NCBI RefSeq assembly: GCF_004514475.2
Contig: NZ_MYFO02000019.1
Coordinates: 1-64,000, forward strand
Direction: 5' to 3'
Source of the DNA: Paenibacillus athensensis
GTDB taxonomy: Bacteria > Bacillota > Bacilli > Paenibacillales > NBRC-103111
DNA length: 64,000 nt
In this document: piece after piece, positions 9,803 to 19,519 of the stretch
Numbering within the stretch: the first letter of the stretch is position 1
How the letters are laid out: each line of letters begins with the position of its first letter
Notes under the pieces: model-generated
The model's input: the letters and a program-made list of their open reading frames with translations, nothing else
What the model was told of the DNA's origin: nothing
The model's database searches: none
Made by a program: the position numbers and the translations under genes

Positions 9803-10435
9803 CTACAGCCATTTCCTTTTGGCTGCAAGCACCGCTGCTTCCTTGCTGTTGCGAACCCCTAACTTTTTCAAAATATTCGTAACATGGTTCTTGATCGTAC
9901 TTCTCGATACGTTCAGTTGCCGTTGAATTTGTTCCTGCGTTTGCCCTTGATAGATTCGTTGTAAAATTTCTTTTTCCGTTGGCGTCAGCATACCGGCCTG
10001 TTCCTTCTGCTTCAACCGCAAAAATTCCAGCAGCAGCACCTCCGCGCCGCTCGCATGAATCGAGGTCCGGTTCTGATAAGCTGCACGGACGGCTTCAGGC
10101 AAATCCTTGTACGCAGTCTTTTCGATAAAATTCACAGCTCCCAGCGCAAAGGTATCGATGATAATATCCCCTTCCGACATCGAGGTCAGAACGATGACTT
10201 TCGTAGCCGGCTTCAAGCGAATCATGTCTCCGGCTGCTTCTAGCCCGTCGTGTTGATAAGCGGTCAGCATCACATCGACAATGGCTACATCGATATCAAT
10301 CAACTGGACAATTTGCAGCGCTTCTTCCTTGGTAGCCACGGCTCCGATCACAACCAGATCCGGTTCAGCTTGCAAATATTCGGTCAACGCGTTTCGCCAA
10401 AACTCTTCATCGTCAACCAGAAGCACCTTGATCAT
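9803..10435 (-). CDS. NarL/LuxR-family response regulator
   Basis: 210 residues from the chosen start. An N-terminal receiver domain (VLLVDDEEFW acidic pocket, phospho-acceptor Asp in AIVDVML, Lys in FIEKTA) is followed by a C-terminal LuxR HTH (LTPTEKEILQRIYQG, STIKNHVTNILKKLGV). The ATG at 10435 overlaps the kinase stop in an ATGA junction, so the pair is translationally coupled; an upstream ATG at 10447 is also in frame. It lies between the giant surface protein and the GH81 gene, all on one strand. Control of the glucan locus is therefore plausible but unproven. Confidence 0.9.
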   Translation of the reverse strand: MIKVLLVDDEEFWRNALTEYLQAEPDLVVIGAVATKEEALQIVQLIDIDVAIVDVMLTAYQHDGLEAAGDMIRLKPATKVIVLTSMSEGDIIIDTFALGAVNFIEKTAYKDLPEAVRAAYQNRTSIHASGAEVLLLEFLRLKQKEQAGMLTPTEKEILQRIYQGQTQEQIQRQLNVSRSTIKNHVTNILKKLGVRNSKEAAVLAAKRKWL

Positions 10436-11895
10436 TTGCAATCCCATCCTTCCCTCCAGGCATTCCGCTTCGCGGGCGATTCAAGCGCGGCATCCGCTTC
10501 TTCTCCCGCATATCTAGTCACAGGAAAGCATAACGTCACGGTCGTACCTTCGTTGAGGCGACTTGCGAATAGCAGACGCCCCCGATGCTTTTCCATCACG
10601 TGCAAGCAATAGGATAATCCGAGTCCGAAGTTTTGTCTATTCTTTTTGGTACTGAAAAAAGGCTCCAGCGCAAAAGGCAGCAGATCCTCTTGCATCCCTT
10701 TCCCGTAATCCTTGAACGCAACGCAGATTTCCTTGTCGGCTTTGCGAATCGAGATGTCGATCCGTTTGTCGGTATCCAACGCCTCTAGCGCATTCATCAC
10801 AATATTGCTGAACGCTTCCTGAATGTGCACGCTGTCGACCGTCAATATCGGCCGCAGCTGGTAATCTTTTCTGATTTCAACATGCTCGCTGGCCATCGAT
10901 GCCGCATTCATCAGTAAGCTGCGTTCCAGAATATCGACCAACGAGTGGCGCTCCTCCTTGATTTCCAGAACCCGGGAGTGATATTCGATCCGTTTAACAA
11001 CTTCCAATAAATGTATGGTAGAATTGCGCGCAATTTCAATTTCATTGAGGATAGCTTGCGAGTCCGGATGTGATGCTAATTTCGTTAATTTGGTTAATTG
11101 AAAATCAATTTTGCCGATTTCATTTTTAATCGCGTGATTCAACATCGACGTACTGGACACAACGGCCCGCACGGAGCCGATAATCCGTTCTTTTTCAAAT
11201 TTAATCTGGACGCCAAGGATGCCGAAACGAATGCAGAAGTAGGTGACAAATACGATCGTTGAAAGGCCGATGCTCCACGAAATAAGCGCCTCTTGCTCAA
11301 CTCCAAACACGGGAAACACATAATCCTTCAGCATGACCAGACAAACAACCGGAATAAAAGCGCAGCAAATAAATAAGCGGTACCCCCGCACAAGGCGGTT
11401 GCATTCCGCCCTGAATCCGTGAATCAGCAGCACGCCCCCCGCTGCAAAGTAAGGCACGATCCACAAGATGACAAATAGACGCGGAAATTCCTCCTGAGCA
11501 TTCGCCAAACTGTAGATCAGCGACGCGAGGGCAGGAATCAGCAATACGAACAATCCTCTTCTGTGCCATTTCGCGGAAAGCTCGGGATGAAAGGCAATTG
11601 CAAACATGAAAAAAACATAGGGGAGCGCATAATAGGCGATGATCGTAAAAATCAGATACAGCCAGTTGGCGGATTCCAACAGCCAAGCATGCAATGCTTG
11701 ACCGGCATGGCCGCGCTGCTCCAGCCGTGGAAGCAATCCGGCCCACGCGTGCGCGATATTGCCGATCACACCGACAATCGATGAAACGCCGATCCAGCGG
11801 CACGTCATTTTATAAACGTCTCTTTTGCTGTCTGTAACAAAAATAAGCACACAAAGGATCAGAAAAAAAACGATAAGTACAATCGAAATGATCAT
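10432..11895 (-). CDS. membrane sensor histidine kinase
   Basis: About 487 residues. The N-terminal half is an array of six to seven membrane helices without a recognisable extracellular sensor domain. A cytoplasmic kinase core follows: phospho-acceptor His in LNHAIKNEIGKI, N box IQEAFSNIVMNALEAL, G1 box FKDYGKGM, and G2 box NFGLGLSYCLHV. The dimerisation helix is atypical of the usual NarX/DegS type that partners LuxR regulators, which makes the pairing somewhat unusual. The start is placed at ATG 11895 with AAAGGGTGG upstream; a GTG at 11904 is possible. It is the first gene of the pair, coupled to the regulator by a 4-bp overlap. The 11896-12138 gap holds no gene I can support. Confidence 0.85.
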   Translation of the reverse strand: MIISIVLIVFFLILCVLIFVTDSKRDVYKMTCRWIGVSSIVGVIGNIAHAWAGLLPRLEQRGHAGQALHAWLLESANWLYLIFTIIAYYALPYVFFMFAIAFHPELSAKWHRRGLFVLLIPALASLIYSLANAQEEFPRLFVILWIVPYFAAGGVLLIHGFRAECNRLVRGYRLFICCAFIPVVCLVMLKDYVFPVFGVEQEALISWSIGLSTIVFVTYFCIRFGILGVQIKFEKERIIGSVRAVVSSTSMLNHAIKNEIGKIDFQLTKLTKLASHPDSQAILNEIEIARNSTIHLLEVVKRIEYHSRVLEIKEERHSLVDILERSLLMNAASMASEHVEIRKDYQLRPILTVDSVHIQEAFSNIVMNALEALDTDKRIDISIRKADKEICVAFKDYGKGMQEDLLPFALEPFFSTKKNRQNFGLGLSYCLHVMEKHRGRLLFASRLNEGTTVTLCFPVTRYAGEEADAALESPAKRNAWREGWDCK

Positions 11896-12138
11896 AAGCC
11901 CCACCCTTTAGGAAAATGGATCTCCCTGACCTGGTAGTCGGGGAAAGCGCGCTCCGGGCTGTTCAGCTGGCAAAACTGGCCCTCCGGTGCGACGATGGCG
12001 TCCGATGCGCCCTGGGACGGCGCTTTGTTCCCTCCGCGATATTGCCGTGATCTGAAGGAGCCTGTTGAACATATGGCAGGGATTTCATCTATCTTGTGTA
12101 ACAGTATTCTTCATTATCCAAACCTGCCGGAATAGGAG

Positions 12139-12172
12139 AAGACCGGCCAGATCAACCTGACCGGTCTTGAAA
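12139..12172 (-). terminator. hairpin after the GH81 gene
   Basis: AAGACCGG pairs with CCGGTCTT around a further paired core just past the stop codon. The T tract is poor, so termination is likely but not certain. Confidence 0.55.
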
Positions 12173-12181
12173 ACTGTTTGT

Positions 12182-15100
12182 TTACTGGAATGGAACCGTG
12201 AGCTTGGAAACCTGAGCCGCATTGGACGGCGCATTGACCAGAACCGAAGTGCTCGTGTTGCCGATGGCGTTCCATATTTTGACGGTAATCTTGCCGTTTA
12301 CCATGTTCGCGAAGGAGCCGGAAGAGAAGCCTGGCGAAATATTTCTCGTTTCGTTGTACAGCTCCCAGCCGGTAACCGGATCAGTGGCGAAATAGTTGTA
12401 CGTTTCCGTTTTGACAAGTGTGCCGTCGCCGTGGAAGTCGTACACGATTTGTACCTGCACCCCGTCACCTACACCAGTCGCAGCGTCGACATACAGATTA
12501 AACTTGCTCGTTCCGCCGGATTGATACGTTCCGTTCAAGCCGGTAATCGTGTAAACTTGCGCATTGGTTGGCGTGCCGTCACGGTTTGCACCACCCGCGC
12601 TTTGGATCGTATCGCTGGCTGCGCTGCTGCCAGCCGTACCGCTCAGTACCCCGCTGCTTTTCACATACAGTACACTTGGCATACCGGACGGTGTCGGCGT
12701 CGGTGTTGGCGTCGGCGTCGGCGTTGGTGTCGGTGTTGGCGTTGGTGTCGGCGTTGGCGTTGGCGTTGGCGTTGGTGTCGGCGTCGGTGTTGGCGTCGGC
12801 GTTGGCGTTGGTGTCGGTGTCGGTGTCGGCGTCGGTGTTGGCGTCGGCGTTGGTGTCGGCGTCGGCGTTGGTGTCGGCGTCGGCGTTGGCGTTGGCGTTG
12901 GCGTTGGTGTCGGCGTCGGCGTTGGCGAAGAACCGTACGTCACCGGCGAGCTGAATACATTGTCCGTAGGACCTGGATAGAACTTTTGACCGCTTGCCTG
13001 GCTGAACGTATAGAACCGCGCTTCAATCGTATTGCCCGCTGCATAGGTGCCGGCAGGACGCGTGCTCGAATACGTGTATGTTCCGTTGCCGTTGTTGACT
13101 TCACTGCTTACCGCATTCGTATCGGCATAGTCCTGTGCACCGTTTTTCTTGGCGAACACATAGACGTATGTTTTAGGCTCGGTCAAAGTAATCGAGAACT
13201 TTACCGAACCGTTGCCCAGATCGGAGATCACCACTGCGCCTGTTGTCGGCGTCGGCGTTGGTGTTGGTGTTGGTGTTGGTGTCGGCGTTGGTGTCGGCGT
13301 ACCTGTTGGCGTTGGTGTTGGCGTCGCTGTCGGCGTAGCCGTTGGCGTTCCGCTTGGTGTCGGCGTTGGCGTTGCTGTCGGTGTAGGCGTTGGCGTGTTG
13401 TTGGTGCCGGTTTGTGAAATGCCCGAACGGTTGTCCATCGAGCCGTTTACTCCGCCCTTCCAAGCCATCGAATGCGCGGCTACAGTCAACGTCTGACCGT
13501 CGGAGAACGTCACGGTCAGCGGAGCGTTCGTCACGTTATTGGCTACATACGTGTTCACACCGTTTTTCGTAATGACGGAATACAGCGGCGTGTTGGCTGT
13601 AATGCTGCCGTTCACCCGGCCCAGCGCTTGCATGGAGTACAACCAGCTGTATGTTTGCGCTTGGCTGAGGCCTTGTTCGTTCTGAATGCCGGCAGAGTTC
13701 ATGTAATTCGGATTGGCGTTGTACAAGCTGATCGCACCGTCCGGATCATAGAACGCTTGGAACAGCCAAAGCAGGTCTGCCCACCAGGTCCAGCTGTCGC
13801 TGCCCATTTCCGCTTTCAACTGATCGATCGAAGCTTTGTCGACATCCGGATACAAACCAAGGTACATCGATGCGCCCGTCAATGGCAGCATGTTGATGCC
13901 GCGTTTTTCCTGCGGGTCTCCGGTCCACCATACCCCATAGGTCGATTGTCCGCCCCATTGCTGGCCTGTTTGGTTGGCAAGCACGGCAAAGTTCTGGAAG
14001 TTGGTCGAGCCTTGCGGCGTGACGACCTGCACCATGAAATTGCTTGGCACCTGCATCGGAACCTTGAAGGTAATGGCTGTGTTGCTCCAGCTCAGCGGCG
14101 TCAGCGTCGCGCTGCCGAATTTGACGGTCCCCGGCGTTGTGCCGAAGTTGCTGCCATTGATCGTGACCGTCGTGCCCGGAGTTCCGTTGCTAGGCGTCAC
14201 GCTGCTGGTGGACGGGCCGGTTCCTGCTGCTTTGAAGGTGTACGTGTACGGGTTTTTGTCGTCTGTGTTGCCCGGATCGCCGACAAAGCCGTTGGTGAAC
14301 CAATATTTGATCACGTCGCCGTCGTTCAGGCCCGTAATCGTATAAGCGAGCTTATTTGTTCCCGGAACCGCCACCATGAATTCATCGTGGTTAGCGCCGT
14401 TGACTTGATAATGCATGATCGAAAGCTTCATGGCTTGGCCTGGCGTCAGCGTCAGCGTAGCGGAGGAGCTGCTGGCGTTGCTCCAGCTTTGCGAATATCC
14501 GTGCTCGGTCGGAATGTCCGGCAAGTAGTTGCCGTTCACTTGATACCATTGGTCAAGCGCGGTATGCGTTTCCGTCGTGTACAGATAGATGCCGAGATCA
14601 ACATATTTTTGCTGGTTGGTCGCCAGTCCCCATTGAATCATCGAGGACCACATTTGAATACCTTCGGACGAAGACTCCACGTTGTTGCCGTCGGCGAAGT
14701 TGGCTTTACCATCCGTCCAGGAGTGACCGGCATAAGGATCGAACGAGCGCATATACGGGAACATCGTGTTATTGTGATCCGTATTCGCGACATCGTCGAA
14801 CAGCTGATTGATCATCGCGCCGTATTTCGTTTGCGTGGCCCAGTCCGGATTGTTAAGCGCAATCTGCGAAGCCGCGTGAGTCAGATAACCCCAGGTAAAC
14901 GAGTGGTCGTTGATCGAGCCATCGGTACCGAAGCCGGCCGGATAAGCAATCATCGTGCCCCAGTTTTTGTCATAATAGAACAGATCGGCGGACTTCGCCG
15001 CGCCGCTGGCAGTCGTAGCTGTCAAGTAATCGGCGAGATCCTGCTCCAGCCACTTCTCAAGGCTTTCGGCCGAAGTCGCGTCGCCAAGCGTCTGCGCGAG

Positions 15101-16375
15101 CGGCACAACGTTCATCACACGGCCGTAAGCACAGCCTTTCGTATAGCTGACCACGACGCCTGGACGGTCCGTACAGGTATTTTTGATCGCTTGAGTAAGA
15201 TGATTCGGCTCATTGGCCACGTTCTGGACATAAGTGCTCAATTTGGCAGCATCATAGTTGCCGACCGCAGGCACATAAGGCAAAATGCCGTGATACGTCA
15301 GTGTCGTCGAGAACGAGCTGCCCGCCACCGTTTTCATCATCCCGTGCGCTGAGGCGAATTGCTGGGACAACACGTTCGCGCCGCTGTCCAGGCTGTTCCA
15401 CTGCGACGGATAAAGCGCCATAATCGTACCGGATTGACTGCCTTCCATCGTCTGGGTCGCTGCAGTGTAGGTTGTGTGTACCTGGGAGCTCGTTTGATCG
15501 ACGGAGTAGCTGACGGTCGTTTTGGACGCGCCCTGGTTCGTAATGAAATTGTAGGCATACTGCTGGTACGTCGCCAAGGTGGAAGCGGAGGCGTCAGGCA
15601 GCGCGGCGACCGAGAAATAGGTCTTGCCGCTAGGCAGCACGCAAGTCAGTGTCGTCGTGCCGATGCCTGTCCATGTAGCGCCGGTTGGACCGAACAAGCC
15701 GTAGGTGTGGCCGTTGCTTTGAATTTGCAGCACGTTCGAGCTGGCGGAACCGCTTACAATCGTTGGCGCCGTATCGAACTTCAGCTGCGGATTGCCGCCG
15801 GCATACGTGGCGTACAGGTAAGGCGAGCCCATCGAGGCCGTCACGCGCATCGAGTTCGCGCCGGTTTGCCACAGCATGGACACCGACCAGTCGGAGTAGC
15901 CGTCCACCAGCTTTTGCGGGAACGTCGTTGTGCTTGTGGTGCCGAGGGTGAAATCGGCAATCTGATTGCCGTTGAAAACAGCGTGGCGATAAATACCGCT
16001 CACCTTGGTCAACGTACCGTTTGAGTCGTAAAGATTGGCGCTGGCGTATGCATCCGGGTTGCTCACCTGAATGCCGGCAGCAACCGCCGTCAATTGCAGC
16101 GGATCAGCAAACATTTGATATGAAAAAGGGTTCCACGCCGCCGAGCTCCACCATTTGTTGGTTGGCATCGGTCCGGTAACGTTGGCTGTGCGGTAAATCG
16201 TCGCTTGCGGCGCAATCGTACCTTGAACCGTCGGCAGCGCCGTCGTGTAGCTGCCCGCGCCAACCGGAACAATCGGGCTGTCCGCAGACACCGAAGCGGC
16301 AAATGGACCGGCTGCCATTGAAACGGTCAAACACGCGGATAAAAGAACTTGCTTGGAAAAAAGCTTGATTCGCAT
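12182..16375 (-). CDS. secreted GH81 endo-beta-1,3-glucanase with internal CBM56-like and IPT/TIG insert
   Basis: 1397 residues; start ATG 16375 with GGAG 7 nt upstream. A signal peptide is followed by the GH81 module ([10 protein letters not shown], the DHSFTWGY catalytic-region motif, DPYAGHSW, and NNVESSSEG with its catalytic Glu). Near residue 625 the GH81 fold is interrupted by a CBM56-like module ([13 protein letters not shown]) and an IPT/TIG module ([19 protein letters not shown], about 720-806). It resumes at [11 protein letters not shown] and [16 protein letters not shown] (to about 980). A Pro-Thr linker, a small beta domain (about 1050-1146), a second linker of about 39 Pro-Thr pairs, and a C-terminal beta-rich domain of unassigned family (about 1243-1402) follow. 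The expected reaction is endo-hydrolysis of beta-1,3-glucan. The module call is firm; the roles of the last two domains are unknown. Confidence 0.9.
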   Translation of the reverse strand: MRIKLFSKQVLLSACLTVSMAAGPFAASVSADSPIVPVGAGSYTTALPTVQGTIAPQATIYRTANVTGPMPTNKWWSSAAWNPFSYQMFADPLQLTAVAAGIQVSNPDAYASANLYDSNGTLTKVSGIYRHAVFNGNQIADFTLGTTSTTTFPQKLVDGYSDWSVSMLWQTGANSMRVTASMGSPYLYATYAGGNPQLKFDTAPTIVSGSASSNVLQIQSNGHTYGLFGPTGATWTGIGTTTLTCVLPSGKTYFSVAALPDASASTLATYQQYAYNFITNQGASKTTVSYSVDQTSSQVHTTYTAATQTMEGSQSGTIMALYPSQWNSLDSGANVLSQQFASAHGMMKTVAGSSFSTTLTYHGILPYVPAVGNYDAAKLSTYVQNVANEPNHLTQAIKNTCTDRPGVVVSYTKGCAYGRVMNVVPLAQTLGDATSAESLEKWLEQDLADYLTATTASGAAKSADLFYYDKNWGTMIAYPAGFGTDGSINDHSFTWGYLTHAASQIALNNPDWATQTKYGAMINQLFDDVANTDHNNTMFPYMRSFDPYAGHSWTDGKANFADGNNVESSSEGIQMWSSMIQWGLATNQQKYVDLGIYLYTTETHTALDQWYQVNGNYLPDIPTEHGYSQSWSNASSSSATLTLTPGQAMKLSIMHYQVNGANHDEFMVAVPGTNKLAYTITGLNDGDVIKYWFTNGFVGDPGNTDDKNPYTYTFKAAGTGPSTSSVTPSNGTPGTTVTINGSNFGTTPGTVKFGSATLTPLSWSNTAITFKVPMQVPSNFMVQVVTPQGSTNFQNFAVLANQTGQQWGGQSTYGVWWTGDPQEKRGINMLPLTGASMYLGLYPDVDKASIDQLKAEMGSDSWTWWADLLWLFQAFYDPDGAISLYNANPNYMNSAGIQNEQGLSQAQTYSWLYSMQALGRVNGSITANTPLYSVITKNGVNTYVANNVTNAPLTVTFSDGQTLTVAAHSMAWKGGVNGSMDNRSGISQTGTNNTPTPTPTATPTPTPSGTPTATPTATPTPTPTGTPTPTPTPTPTPTPTPTPTTGAVVISDLGNGSVKFSITLTEPKTYVYVFAKKNGAQDYADTNAVSSEVNNGNGTYTYSSTRPAGTYAAGNTIEARFYTFSQASGQKFYPGPTDNVFSSPVTYGSSPTPTPTPTPTPTPTPTPTPTPTPTPTPTPTPTPTPTPTPTPTPTPTPTPTPTPTPTPTPTPTPTPTPTPTPTPTPTPTPSGMPSVLYVKSSGVLSGTAGSSAASDTIQSAGGANRDGTPTNAQVYTITGLNGTYQSGGTSKFNLYVDAATGVGDGVQVQIVYDFHGDGTLVKTETYNYFATDPVTGWELYNETRNISPGFSSGSFANMVNGKITVKIWNAIGNTSTSVLVNAPSNAAQVSKLTVPFQ
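12692..12925 (-). repeat. Pro-Thr linker coded by about 39 hexanucleotide repeats
   Basis: The plus strand reads as GGYGTY-type hexamers, coding (Pro-Thr)n on the minus strand. Such tracts expand and contract in frame without breaking the gene. A shorter related tract lies at about 13238-13400. Confidence 0.9.
13238..13400 (-). repeat. second Pro/Thr-rich linker repeat
   Basis: This imperfect hexamer tract codes Pro-Thr with some Ala, Gly and Ser. It separates the end of the GH81 fold from the following beta domain. Confidence 0.85.
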
Positions 16376-16595
16376 AGACTCACTCCCCATTCATTTGTGG
16401 GTCATTCTCTTCATAACGGAAATCACGATCTTTGTGCATAGGGCGGAACGCCGTCTGTGATCCAGTTGGCTGCTTCCTCCCGGCGGCAGGACTGGCGAAT
16501 GCGTCACCGAGACTTTGTATACGCTTTCATCAAAACTTTGAAAAAAATCGCTCCCTCCCGATCCTTACCCTACCTCAGACAGCAGTTAGAATATT

Positions 16596-16724
16596 ACGAA
16601 AACTTTAGTTTATTCGTTTCGAAATTTTCTAAAATTTTCGTAAAATCACTATATTTCTATGATAATCGACATAATTCGATTAGTCAATGAGGCTTTGAAC
16701 GAAAATTGCACGAAAATTTTTTAG
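16596..16724. promoter_or_regulatory. AT-rich cluster of ACGAAAA-type repeats upstream of GH81 gene
   Basis: ACGAAAA followed by an AT-rich stretch occurs at about 16596, 16699 and 16710, and in inverted orientation at about 16631-16641. The last forms an imperfect palindrome at 16620-16640 with a CGAAA half at 16620. The gap from 16376 to 16844 holds no gene; besides this cluster and the terminator near 16777 I see nothing else definite. A regulator-binding region for the GH81 gene is an inference. Confidence 0.35.
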
Positions 16725-16776
16725 TGGAATTTAATGTGTTTTCGTTATATTTTTTGGATCACCCTGTAAAGACGTC

Positions 16777-16811
16777 AAAAACCGCCCTCCCGCGCTGGCT
16801 GCGAGACGGCT
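16777..16811 (-). terminator. probable terminator of the ADP-ribosylglycohydrolase gene
   Basis: On the minus strand a GC-rich imperfect hairpin (GCCGTCTCGC against GCGGGAGGGCGG) is followed by TTTTT, about 35 bp past the stop codon. Confidence 0.6.
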
Positions 16812-16844
16812 TTGCCGCCGGACTCTGCTATTCGTTCCGTCCGT

Positions 16845-17780
16845 CTAAGCCCGTTCCAGTGCTGCGAACAGCCGCTCGCACAGCTTCTCGATATCGTTCA
16901 ACCGGGCCAGTGCCATTACCCATTCTAAGGGGATGGCAGCAGCGCCGTAGGCCAGCCCGGCCAAGCCGCCCGTCACCGCAGCCGTCGTGTCCGTATCGCC
17001 ACCGAGATTAACGGCCTTTAGCACAGCTTCCGCAAAGGAACGACTCGTCAGCAAGCACCACATGCTGGCCTGCAGCGTATCGACAACATAGCCGGAAGAT
17101 CCGATTTCCGCTTCCTCGCAGCTCCCTATATCGCCGGCAATCAGCGGCTGGAAATGCGTGTATTCCGGGTGATCGGCAAGCTCCGCCCGCGCCCAGACCC
17201 GCCACATCTCATAAGCGTCGCGCACCTGCCTTCCCTCCAGCAGCAGCAGCGCGTATTCAATATACAGGTCGCAAGCCAGCACCGAGCGGGCATGCCCGTG
17301 CGTAATCGACGACGACTCCGCGACCAGCCGGGCCCGCTCGGACCTCGGCAGGTTTCTCACAACAAATGCCATCGGCGCTATCCGCATCAGCGAGCCGTTG
17401 CCGTTGCTGCCGGCGTCGCGCAGTCCCGCTTCCCTCGCAGCTACGGCCCCCGAGCCCAGTCGCTCCAAAGCCGTACGGGTAGCGTTGCCGATATCGAACA
17501 CCTCATAATGAGCGCCCCAGTAGCCCTCGCGATACCAGCGCAGGAAGCGCTGCCCGATATCCTCGGGATCGAAGCCGTGGCACAAGCTCTCGGCCAGACA
17601 AAGCGTCAGCGAGCTGTCGTCCGACCAGGTCCCTTTAGGCTGATTCCAGACGCCATAGCTGCGCATCCCCGTCACAGGATTGCTGCGCAGCGCCTCCCGC
17701 ATGGAAAATTCCACAGGCACACCCAACGCATCGCCGACGCAGACGCCCAGAATCGCATCCCTTACCGGATTGCCGTTCAT
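16845..17780 (-). CDS. ADP-ribosylglycohydrolase family protein (DraG/ARH type)
   Basis: 311 residues. The family fold is shown by the N-terminal DAILGVCVGDALGVPVEF, the metal-binding WSDDSSLTLCL, the central GNGSLMRIAP, and the C-terminal LGGDTDTTAAVTGGLAGL with paired Asp/Thr ligands. The family uses two Mg2+ ions to remove ADP-ribose from proteins or related substrates. The actual substrate cannot be read from sequence. The start at 17780 is chosen because AGGAG lies 8 nt upstream; in-frame ATGs at 17786 and 17801 are poorly spaced. It is a single gene with no partner ADP-ribosyltransferase in view. Confidence 0.88.
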   Translation of the reverse strand: MNGNPVRDAILGVCVGDALGVPVEFSMREALRSNPVTGMRSYGVWNQPKGTWSDDSSLTLCLAESLCHGFDPEDIGQRFLRWYREGYWGAHYEVFDIGNATRTALERLGSGAVAAREAGLRDAGSNGNGSLMRIAPMAFVVRNLPRSERARLVAESSSITHGHARSVLACDLYIEYALLLLEGRQVRDAYEMWRVWARAELADHPEYTHFQPLIAGDIGSCEEAEIGSSGYVVDTLQASMWCLLTSRSFAEAVLKAVNLGGDTDTTAAVTGGLAGLAYGAAAIPLEWVMALARLNDIEKLCERLFAALERA

Positions 17781-17980
17781 CTTCATCTCTCCTCTCTTCA
17801 TGCGCCGATAACAGCGCCGTCACAACATTGAAACCAGCTTACCGCGGCGCAGCGAATAAACGCAACAGCCGAAAGAACATTCCTTTTTGCGCGGAAAATA
17901 AAACTGACAAACGCCGCCATACGTTTTATAATGAGAGGATGTTTGCAGCCATTATTTTCCGCAAAATGAGGTGTGTTGAT

Positions 17981-19519
17981 TTGAAATATAGAGGTTCAAT
18001 CCGCACGGCCCGGGCGTTCGCCCTTGCCGCGCTGCTCTGGATGGCTATTCCCGCCGGAGCTGCAACTGCAAACATGAAGGAGCCCGCTTCCGGGGGCTGG
18101 GCCGATATGTCCTCCGGCGGCTCGCACCGTCTGGCACTCAAGCTGGATGGAACGCTGTGGGCCTGGGGCAGCAACCGCAACGGCCAACTGGGCACAGGAC
18201 AATTCGGCGAGCCGGAGAAGCTGCCCGTGCAGGTCCCGGCGCTGCGCGATGTCGCCGCATTGGGTACGGGACAAGCGAACTCGTATGCCATAATGCGAGA
18301 CGGTTCCGTCTGGGCCTGGGGCGACAATACCGACGGCCAGCTTGGCGACGGAACCGTTACCCGGCGGCAAATCGGCTCTGGCGACGTCAGCGAGCAGCAT
18401 AACGCTTCCCGGCCCATACAGCTCAAGGAGTTGTCGCACATCGTATCGATTACCGGCAATTTCGCCGCCACGTACGCCGTTCAGGACGACGGCTCGTTGT
18501 GGGCGTGGGGCTTCGTCAGCATCCCCTACACGACCCAGCCGGTCCAATTAAAAAATTGGACCAACATTCAAGCGGTCGCCACCGGCTATACCGGCAGCCT
18601 GATCGCGCTGCGTAAGGACGGCACCGTGCTTACAGTAAGCGCGGGCGGTGTTCCCGAGCAAGTGACAGGTCTCGATCATATCGTTGCGGTCGCGACGTCG
18701 ATCGGCAGCTATTTTGCGCTCAAGGACGACGGTACCGTATGGGTATGGGGCAGCAATGCCTTTGGCCAATTGGGCGACGGCACAACGGAAGACCGGCCTG
18801 AGCCGATTCAGGCTCCGTACATTCGCGACGTGGCTGAAATTCAAGGGACGCAGGGCGGTCCGATTTATTTGAAAAAAGACGGCACCGTGTGGGCCGGCGG
18901 CAGCAATTTGGGCGGTCAGCTCGGCATCGGCTCCTATGCGGACTCCAAGGTTCCCGTGCAGGTGAAGGGGCTGACCCATATCCGCCATATCACCGCCTCG
19001 GGAACCGGCAACAATGTGATGGCGCTACGCGAGGATCATACGCTATGGGGCTGGGGCGACGGCTATATCGGCGACGGCACCGAATGGTGGCGCACGGTGC
19101 CCGTGCTGATCAAAAGCGACCCGGCGCAGCCCGATGAAGCGTTTGACACCATCAAGGTCGATGTGGATGGCCGGGCGCTGACCTTCGAGCAATTTCCACA
19201 GCTGATCCACGATACGACAATGGTCCCGATGCGCGCAATCTTTGAAAAACTGGGTGCACAAATTGCCTGGGACCCCAACGCCGCGGCGGTTACGGCCAGC
19301 AAGGACGGTTTGACGCTGCGCATCGCGATTGGAGCCAATGTCGCCGAAGTAAACGGGGAAAGCATCAAGCTGGATACCCCTGCCGTGTTACTAAATGGAA
19401 CTACGCTTATTCCCGTGAGATTTGTCGCTGAATCACTAGGAGCCAAAGTCGGCTGGGACAACACTACGCACACGGTAAGCATTGAATCCGGAAAAGAAAC
19501 GGAGACCGCTCATGAATAA
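17981..19519 (+). CDS. secreted RCC1-repeat propeller protein with copper-amine-oxidase-N 'stalk' domain
   Basis: 512 residues from a TTG start with GAGGTG 7 nt upstream; the frame is open further 5' but has no comparable ribosome site. The signal peptide ends near GAATA. Seven RCC1-type repeats follow (LDGTLWAWGSNRNGQLG, DGSVWAWGDNTDGQLGDG and so on), forming a probable seven-bladed propeller. A C-terminal stalk domain of the Cu_amine_oxidN1 type (MVPMRAIFEKLGAQIAWD, TLIPVRFVAESLGAKVGWD) is common in Paenibacillus surface proteins. The role is probably extracellular binding. The stop overlaps the start of the next gene by 8 bp, so the two are coupled. Confidence 0.85.
   Translation: MKYRGSIRTARAFALAALLWMAIPAGAATANMKEPASGGWADMSSGGSHRLALKLDGTLWAWGSNRNGQLGTGQFGEPEKLPVQVPALRDVAALGTGQANSYAIMRDGSVWAWGDNTDGQLGDGTVTRRQIGSGDVSEQHNASRPIQLKELSHIVSITGNFAATYAVQDDGSLWAWGFVSIPYTTQPVQLKNWTNIQAVATGYTGSLIALRKDGTVLTVSAGGVPEQVTGLDHIVAVATSIGSYFALKDDGTVWVWGSNAFGQLGDGTTEDRPEPIQAPYIRDVAEIQGTQGGPIYLKKDGTVWAGGSNLGGQLGIGSYADSKVPVQVKGLTHIRHITASGTGNNVMALREDHTLWGWGDGYIGDGTEWWRTVPVLIKSDPAQPDEAFDTIKVDVDGRALTFEQFPQLIHDTTMVPMRAIFEKLGAQIAWDPNAAAVTASKDGLTLRIAIGANVAEVNGESIKLDTPAVLLNGTTLIPVRFVAESLGAKVGWDNTTHTVSIESGKETETAHE

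Noticed and set aside
12167-15352. Plus-strand frames rich in Arg/Trp/Cys opposite the GH81 gene
   Set aside because: They are antisense shadows of the Pro-Thr linkers and GH81 codons. The composition is not protein-like.
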